Below are positions 54,182 through 58,722 of a stretch of 58,722 bases of DNA, piece by piece. This DNA comes from Actinomycetota bacterium. Lineage in GTDB: Bacteria; Actinomycetota; Thermoleophilia; Gaiellales; Gaiellaceae. The position numbers and the translations under genes are program-made. Every line of letters begins with the position of its first letter. Within the stretch, counting starts at the first letter, position 1. The notes under the pieces were generated by a model. The model was not told the origin of the DNA and did not search any database. It saw only the letters and a program-made list of their open reading frames with translations. Location of the stretch: contig VAWW01000058.1 of the NCBI GenBank assembly GCA_005884575.1, positions 91,476-150,197 on the forward strand, in the 5' to 3' direction.

Positions 54182-54949
54182 GTGCCAGAGGGCGATTCCC
54201 TGCACCGGGCTGCCCAAAGGCTCCAGGTGCTGGCCGGGCAGCGCGTGGAGGTGGAGACGCCCCATCCGCGCGCGGCCGCGAAAGGGATCGTCGAGCGGCT
54301 GGACGGCCGGACGCTCGAGTCGGTCGAGGCGGTCGGCAAGAACCTGCTGCTCCGCTTCGAGGGCGGGCTCGTGCTGCGCAGCCACCTGCGGATGACGGGA
54401 CGCTGGCGCGTCGGCAAGAAGGGCGCGGCGCGCACGGGCCGGCCGTGGCTCGTGCTGCGCGGCGCCGAGCACGAGGCGGTGCTCTGGAACGGGCCGGTAC
54501 TCGAGCTGCACCGCGGCGGCGGGCGGCTCAGACGGCTCGGGCCGGACATCCTCGCGCAGCCGCCCGATCTCGACGCGATGCTCGAACGGCTGCGGCACGC
54601 CGACCAGGCGCGGCACGTCGGCGACGCCATGCTCGACCAGCAGCTCGTTTCCGGAATCGGCAACATGTGGAAGGCGGAGACACTGTGGGACGCGCGACTC
54701 TCGCCGTGGCGGCCGCTCGCGGAGGTCACGGACGAGGAGCTGCGCGCCGTGCTCCAGTCGGCGCACCGGCTGATGAGCGGGTCGGTCGGCGGCGCACGTC
54801 CGCTGCGGCGGATCTATCGACGCGCCGGCCGCGCCTGCCCGCGCTGCGGAACGCCGATCCGGTCGCACCCCCAGGGCGACGACGCTCGCATCGCGTACTG
54901 GTGCGCCACGTGCCAGGCCGGCGGAGGAGACGTGGCCGCACCCGCGTAA
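54182..54949 (+). CDS. Fpg/Nei-family DNA glycosylase
   Basis: A 255-residue DNA glycosylase/AP lyase acting on oxidised bases. The start GTG 54182 encodes the catalytic N terminus VPEGDSLHRAAQRL, where Pro2 is the nucleophile and Glu3 follows. A H2TH region (LDQQLVSGIGNMWKAETLWDARLSPWRPL) and a zinc finger (CPRCGTPIRS, YWCATCQ) are intact. MPEGDS-type starts are typical of Nei2-like enzymes. Divergent from the CarH-type repressor with 34 bases between start codons. Confidence 0.9.
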   Translation: MPEGDSLHRAAQRLQVLAGQRVEVETPHPRAAAKGIVERLDGRTLESVEAVGKNLLLRFEGGLVLRSHLRMTGRWRVGKKGAARTGRPWLVLRGAEHEAVLWNGPVLELHRGGGRLRRLGPDILAQPPDLDAMLERLRHADQARHVGDAMLDQQLVSGIGNMWKAETLWDARLSPWRPLAEVTDEELRAVLQSAHRLMSGSVGGARPLRRIYRRAGRACPRCGTPIRSHPQGDDARIAYWCATCQAGGGDVAAPA

Positions 54950-54962
54950 GAAGAGGGTTGCG

Positions 54963-56183
54963 ATGAAGGCTCCGCACCTTTACGAGTCGCTGCGGCGGTT
55001 CTGCCTCGGCGCGTTCTCCGTCTTCGCGGCCGACCTCGAGACCGGGGCCGATCTGCCGTTCGCGTTCGAGGAGCACGGCTCGTACGGACGGCCCACGCTC
55101 TACGAGTACCGGCCGCTCGTGCGCGGGTTCGTCGAGGCGCGCGCGTCGCGGCTCGCCGCGCGCGAGGATGCGCGGCAGGCGCTCGAGGATCTGCGCGCGG
55201 AGCCGGCGGCGACGATCTTCGCCTGCGCGCGCGCCGGCCCCAAACCGGACGAGGAGCATGCGCTGTACGCGAGCGTGCTCGTGCCGTTGCTCGTGCGGAC
55301 CGCCGAGGGCTGCGGCGGCTTCGACTGGGACGACACTGCGTACGACCGCGCGTACCTCGAGCTCGAGACGTCACTCTTCGGCGAGGGCCACGCGTACGGC
55401 GCCGCCGCGCCGCTCGTGGGGATCTCCGTCGGCGAGCAGGTCGACCTCGGCGGCGAGATCCGCGTGCGCGCCGCGGCGACGGGAGAGCTCGCCGCCCACT
55501 GGCCCGAGGCGGGCGGACTGCTTCCGCACGGCTTCGGCCGCGAGCCGGACCGCCTCTGCGTGCTCGAGCTCGAGCGCTCGCTCGACCGGCGCGCGGCCGA
55601 GCCGCCTGACGCGCCCGCGGAGCTCGCGGACGCCGTCACGGCGCTTCGGCTCGCGACCGCGGCCCCGGTCGCCGCCGGACCGGTGATCTTCGAGCGGCTC
55701 GACTGGCGCCCGTACGGGATCCGGCCGGCGCTGCCGATCGCCGCGACACCGCCCGCCGGGGAGCCGACGCGGCTCGACCGCTTCCGCGGCGCCGTCGCCG
55801 CCGCGCTGCTGCCGAAGCTCGGCACCGTGGAGGACGACCACGAGCTCGCGGAGGCGCTCGACCGCTGGGAGCTGTCCCTCTTCCAGGGCGAGCCGTTCCG
55901 CTCGGAGCAGCTACGTGCCGCGCTGACCGCCGCGCTCGGCGGCGGCGACGGCCTCTGGGCGGCGTCGGTCCGCGCCGCCGCGCTGCTCGGCGAGGATGCA
56001 CGCGACCGCGCCGAGCTGTTCTCCCGGCTCCGCGACCTCGCCGGCGACGTGATCCGGCGCGCACTCGTCGAGCTGCTGCTCCAGGGCGACCGGCGCGCGC
56101 TGATCGCCGGGCTCGACGAGACGCTGCTCGGACTGCGGCAGCGGCCAAGGCGCCCGACCGGGCTGCGCGCGAAAGCATCCTGA
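54963..56183 (+). CDS. Conserved 406-residue protein, function unknown
   Basis: A 406-residue soluble protein with no recognised domain. Features seen: an N-terminal CLGAFSVFAADLETGADLPFAFEEHGSYGRPTLYEYRPLVRGFVEARASRLAAREDA, a central FDWDDTAYDRAYLELETSLFGEGHAYGAAAP, and a C-terminal helical part (LGTVEDDHELAEALDRWELSLFQGEPFRSEQLRAAL). The Trp- and Asp-rich pattern could be an enzyme or a binding protein. It lies 13 bases after the nei-like gene on the same strand. A hairpin repeat starts at the base after its stop. Confidence 0.7.
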   Translation: MKAPHLYESLRRFCLGAFSVFAADLETGADLPFAFEEHGSYGRPTLYEYRPLVRGFVEARASRLAAREDARQALEDLRAEPAATIFACARAGPKPDEEHALYASVLVPLLVRTAEGCGGFDWDDTAYDRAYLELETSLFGEGHAYGAAAPLVGISVGEQVDLGGEIRVRAAATGELAAHWPEAGGLLPHGFGREPDRLCVLELERSLDRRAAEPPDAPAELADAVTALRLATAAPVAAGPVIFERLDWRPYGIRPALPIAATPPAGEPTRLDRFRGAVAAALLPKLGTVEDDHELAEALDRWELSLFQGEPFRSEQLRAALTAALGGGDGLWAASVRAAALLGEDARDRAELFSRLRDLAGDVIRRALVELLLQGDRRALIAGLDETLLGLRQRPRRPTGLRAKAS

Positions 56184-56254
56184 GGCACCGCTTGCGGTGC
56201 CGACCTCAGGACGTGGGGGCTCTGCCCGCGCGTCCGTCTGAAATGACCGGTCGA
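56184..56254 (+). repeat. Double-hairpin repeat, copy B, after the 406-residue gene stop
   Basis: 71 nt starting at the base after TGA. Hairpin 1: GGCACCG-CTTG-CGGTGCC (56184-56201). Hairpin 2: GGACGTG-g-GGGC-TCT-GCCC-g-CGCGTCC (56209-56235). Tail GTCTGAAATGACCGGTCGA (56236-56254), identical to copy A. Both hairpins show compensatory pair changes relative to copy A. CCTGA at the stop (56179-56183) can pair with TCAGG (56206-56210). No other gene is seen between it and 56328. Confidence 0.85.
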
Positions 56255-56327
56255 CACGCTCGAACTGATCACGAAACGATCCCGAACCGGCACAGTTCTG
56301 TTACACGCGCGAGGCTACCCTCGGGAC

Positions 56328-56528
56328 GTGGACGAAGCGCGCGCCGTGCTCGGACGGCTCGAGCGGATCGAGGAGCTCGAGCGGCGCGGCGCGCCGCCCG
56401 CCGAGCTGCTCGACGAGCTGCGCGAGCTCGTGCACGAGGCGGAAGCATGGGCGCGCCGCGAGCGCGACGACGGCGCGCTGGCCGCTGCGGAGCGCTGCGC
56501 TTGGGCGCTCGCGTCACCCGTGCGATAG
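56328..56528 (+). CDS. Small helical protein, function unknown
   Basis: A 66-residue, charged, helical protein (DEARAVLGRLERIEELERRGAPPAELLDELREL). It may form a coiled coil. The GTG at 56328 has a TACCCT box six bases upstream (56316-56321), consistent with a leaderless message. Just before a pair of cupin genes on the same strand, which may be part of the same unit. Function unknown. Confidence 0.6.
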   Translation: MDEARAVLGRLERIEELERRGAPPAELLDELRELVHEAEAWARRERDDGALAAAERCAWALASPVR

Positions 56529-56535
56529 TCGAAGC

Positions 56536-57453
56536 ATGACGATCGCGCACTGGGACGACGTGCAGCCGCAACGCGTCGACGAGGGACAGCTCGGCTCCGA
56601 GCGCTACGACCTCGGCACGGCTGCGGGCTCGCTCAACGTCGGCGTCAAGCGCCTCGTCGTCCGTTCCGGCAAGCTCTCGTCGCCGGTGCACATCGAGGGC
56701 GACGAGGAGGAGATCTTCTACGTTCTCGGCGGCTCTGCGCTCTCGTGGCAGGACGGCGAGACGCACGAGGTCGGTCCCGGCGACTGCCTCGTCCACCACG
56801 CGTCGGGGAAGCCGCACACGATGCTCGCGGGCGAGGCGGGACTCGACGTGCTCGCGTTCGGCGAGCGCTCATTCCCGACGACCACGCATCTGCCGCGCGC
56901 GGGAATCCTCCGGATGGACGTCAACGTGCAGGTGCTCGAGGGGCCGACGGCGTTCCAGCGTGAGGGCAAGGTCGGCGACCTGGACACGCCGCCGCCCTCG
57001 CCGCGTCCCAACTCGATCGTCAACGTCGACGACGTCGAGGGCGACGCGAGGGACGGCCCGACCGTCGCGCGACGCCGGCGCGACCTCGCACGCACGGCCG
57101 GTTCCGTCCGCACCGGCCTCAAGGTCTACGAGACGCGCCCCGGCAAGCTCGCGACGCCGCCGCACTGCCACTCCGCCGAGGAGGAGCTCTTCGTCGTCCT
57201 CGACGGCGACGGGCAGCTGCTGCTCGGGGACAACGAGCACGCCGTCCGCCGCGGCCACATCGTCGCGCGGCCGCCGGGCACCGGGATCGCGCACGCCTTC
57301 CGCGCCGGCGAGAACGGACTGACGTTTCTCGCGTACGGCACGCGTGAGCCGAACGACATCTGTTTCTACCCGCGCTCCGGCAAGGTCTTCTTCCGCGGCG
57401 TAAACCTCGTCGCCCGGATCGAGAGCCTCGACTACTGGGAGGGCGAGGAGTGA
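56536..57453 (+). CDS. Double-cupin protein (copy 1)
   Basis: A 305-residue protein with two cupin barrels (about residues 30-120 and 180-290). The C-terminal barrel keeps the metal motif PPHCHSAEEELFVVLDGDGQLLLG. The N-terminal barrel reads SPVHIEGDEEEIFYVLGGSA, where the second His is replaced, so it may not bind metal in the usual way. A near-copy follows at once (57450), with motifs PPHVHSREEEIFYVLGGSG and PPHLHTVEEEIFVILDGDG. The function is unknown; quercetinase-like or sugar-isomerase chemistry is possible. Confidence 0.82.
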   Translation: MTIAHWDDVQPQRVDEGQLGSERYDLGTAAGSLNVGVKRLVVRSGKLSSPVHIEGDEEEIFYVLGGSALSWQDGETHEVGPGDCLVHHASGKPHTMLAGEAGLDVLAFGERSFPTTTHLPRAGILRMDVNVQVLEGPTAFQREGKVGDLDTPPPSPRPNSIVNVDDVEGDARDGPTVARRRRDLARTAGSVRTGLKVYETRPGKLATPPHCHSAEEELFVVLDGDGQLLLGDNEHAVRRGHIVARPPGTGIAHAFRAGENGLTFLAYGTREPNDICFYPRSGKVFFRGVNLVARIESLDYWEGEE

Positions 57454-58376
57454 TCGCACACTGGGACGACCTCGAGCCGTTCCCCTCGAAGCTCGCGCCG
57501 ATGGGCGGCGACTGGTACGACCTCGGCGCGGCCGCCGGCTCCGTCGACGTCGGCGTGAAGCGGATCAAGATCACGCCCGGCCGGATCTCGACGCCGCCGC
57601 ACGTCCACAGCCGCGAGGAGGAGATCTTCTACGTGCTCGGCGGCTCCGGCCTCGCCTGGCAGGACGGCGAGACGTGCGAAGTGCGCCGGGCGGATTGCAT
57701 CGTCCACGCACCAGGCGGCGCGGCGCACACGCTGCTCGCCGGCGACGACGGTCTCGACGTCCTCGCCTTCGGCCCGCGCTTCCAGCCCGAGGCCGGCTAC
57801 CTGCCGCGGAGCAAGAACCTCTGGGTCGCCGACTGGGCCGTCCGCGCGCTCGATCACCATCCGTGGCACGACGAGGCCGAACTCGGGGTGCCCGAGTTCC
57901 CGGAGCCCGGCGAGCGGCCCGCGAACGTGGTTGCGCTGGAGGACGCGCCCACGGAGTTCGGCGGCTCCTCCCGTCCGATCGGCCGTACCGCCGGCGCGAC
58001 GCGGAGCGGCCTGCACCACGGCGTCCTCCCGCCCGGCGGGGAGGGCGCGCCTCCGCACCTGCACACCGTCGAGGAGGAGATCTTCGTGATCCTCGACGGC
58101 GACGGGACGCTCGAGCTCTGGCCCGTCCCCAGCCGCGGTGGCGGGCCGCCGGAGAAGCACCCGATCCGCGCCGGCCACGTCCTCTCGCACCCGCCCGGCG
58201 GCGGCTTCGGCCACGCGCTGCGGGCCGGCTCGAATGGCCTGACGTATCTCGTGTACGGGACGCGGAGCGCCGCGGACGTGGCCTTCTATCCCCGCTCGAA
58301 CAAGATCTCCTTCCGGGGCGTCGGATTGACGGCCCGGCTCGAGCACCTGGACTACATGGACGGCGAGCCCGGCTGA
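57450..58376 (+). CDS. Double-cupin protein (copy 2)
   Basis: A 308-residue paralogue of the preceding gene. Both barrels keep the His-x-His pattern: PPHVHSREEEIFYVLGGSGLAW and PPHLHTVEEEIFVILDGDGTLEL. The GTG start overlaps the previous stop in GTGA, so the two are translated together, perhaps as a heterodimer. Both copies share a common N-terminal theme (HWDDLEPF, YDLGAAAGSVDVGVKRI). Substrate unknown. Confidence 0.82.
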   Translation: MIAHWDDLEPFPSKLAPMGGDWYDLGAAAGSVDVGVKRIKITPGRISTPPHVHSREEEIFYVLGGSGLAWQDGETCEVRRADCIVHAPGGAAHTLLAGDDGLDVLAFGPRFQPEAGYLPRSKNLWVADWAVRALDHHPWHDEAELGVPEFPEPGERPANVVALEDAPTEFGGSSRPIGRTAGATRSGLHHGVLPPGGEGAPPHLHTVEEEIFVILDGDGTLELWPVPSRGGGPPEKHPIRAGHVLSHPPGGGFGHALRAGSNGLTYLVYGTRSAADVAFYPRSNKISFRGVGLTARLEHLDYMDGEPG

Positions 58377-58449
58377 TAAGCGCTAGGGTAAAACAGAGAC
58401 GCCGGTCGGGGGTCAAGTCCCGTACCTCCCCAGCCGATAGCCACGTTGG
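58377..58449 (+). other. Leader region before the flippase-like gene
   Basis: A 73-base leader with a GC-rich hairpin-forming stretch (58407-58435, from GGTCGGGG to CCCCAGCC). A TAGGGT box lies near 58384. Part of it (GGGGTCAAGTCCCG) recalls a tRNA T-arm and acceptor end but there is no matching 5' half, so I do not call a tRNA. A structured 5' UTR is possible. Confidence 0.35.
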
Positions 58450-58722
58450 ATGGGGATGGTGCAGAAGCTTCTGCGGTCACGTCGAGTTCACCTCGTTGCG
58501 AACGTCGGGTTCGCGACGGTGCTTCTCGCGGTCGCCGTGGTCAGCGCCCGGCACTTCGTCAAGAGCGGCTGGCCGCTCAAGCACGCCGACCCGGTCCTCG
58601 TCGCCGCGGCGCTTCTCCTCTTTCTGATCGCCTACGCCTTCAAGGCCTGGGGCTGGCAGCGGCTCTTCGCCGAGCACGAGCGCCCGCGCGCCGATGCGCT
58701 CGCGTGCGCCGGCGGCGCAGCC
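58450..58722 (+). CDS. Flippase-like (LPG_synthase_TM) membrane protein, 3'-partial
   Basis: Open frame from ATG 58450 to the window end (91 residues, no stop). Two hydrophobic segments are visible (VANVGFATVLLAVAVVSARHF and PVLVAAALLLFLIAYAFKAWGWQRLF), typical of lysylphosphatidylglycerol synthase transmembrane-domain or AglD-like flippases. GGATGGGG covers the start; a second ATG at 58456 is an alternative. The rest of the gene lies beyond the window. Confidence 0.75.
   Translation, partial: MGMVQKLLRSRRVHLVANVGFATVLLAVAVVSARHFVKSGWPLKHADPVLVAAALLLFLIAYAFKAWGWQRLFAEHERPRADALACAGGAA

Noticed and set aside
58400-58440. A tRNA or tmRNA gene
   Set aside because: Only a T-arm and acceptor-like 3' part; no matching 5' acceptor, D-arm or anticodon arm upstream.

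Overview
The window is very GC-rich, densely packed chromosomal DNA from a bacterium. Most starts are GTG, many genes overlap by four bases at NTGA, and actinobacterial markers are present: the MoeZ-CysO-CysM-Mec cysteine route, an eno/FtsB-like/DUF501 block, DUF1707 and a short RpoD-type sigma factor. I infer an actinobacterium of the Thermoleophilia type (Gaiellales or Solirubrobacterales). This is an inference from gene content, not a computed placement. There is no rRNA, confident tRNA, CRISPR array, transposase or prophage.

Layout. 1-6.8 kb: a broken foldase, mazG, enolase, pyruvate kinase, an FtsB-like divisome protein, DUF501, a DNA-binding/receiver fusion and a PAP2 phosphatase. 6.7-14.6 kb: small membrane and zinc-ribbon proteins, a GAF/SpoIIE phosphatase, a glycerophosphodiesterase, an L,D-transpeptidase and the cytochrome c maturation genes ccmG-like, ccmH and ccdA. 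14.6-22.7 kb: ferredoxin, VOC and FAD proteins, a two-component pair, a broken radical SAM gene, an MBL hydrolase, a CorC-like protein and two tandem cupredoxins. 22.7-25.6 kb (minus strand): moeZ, cysO, cysM and mec. 25.7-31.8 kb: a TPR protein, the primary sigma factor, a split transketolase opposite a SoxR regulator, and an M20 peptidase. 31.8-40.8 kb: an amide-use group (permease, formamidase, HxlR regulator), a broken amidohydrolase, VOC proteins, an acyl-CoA dehydrogenase, an encapsulated-ferritin homologue and an MhqO/MhqD-like pair. 40.8-44.3 kb: a polar amino-acid ABC transporter with a 2-hydroxyacid dehydrogenase. 44.3-48.2 kb (minus strand): a secreted protein, a phospholipase D, an HhH protein, a glutaredoxin-like protein and DUF1326/DUF2182. 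48.2-58.7 kb: an Lhr helicase, an amidase, a CarH-type B12 photoreceptor divergent from a Nei/Fpg glycosylase, tandem double cupins and the start of a flippase-like membrane protein.

The most unusual signals are these. (1) Two 71-nt copies of a double-hairpin element lie directly after stop codons and show compensatory base changes. (2) CysO is encoded with a cysteine after its Gly-Gly end, next to its own JAMM peptidase. (3) An encapsulated-ferritin homologue lacks a normal start codon and an adjacent encapsulin gene. (4) A CarH photoreceptor faces a DNA-repair glycosylase. (5) Leaderless promoters have a TAnnnT box about six to eight bases before the start codon. (6) Four genes are broken by short internal deletions or frameshifts, which may be real or assembly errors.
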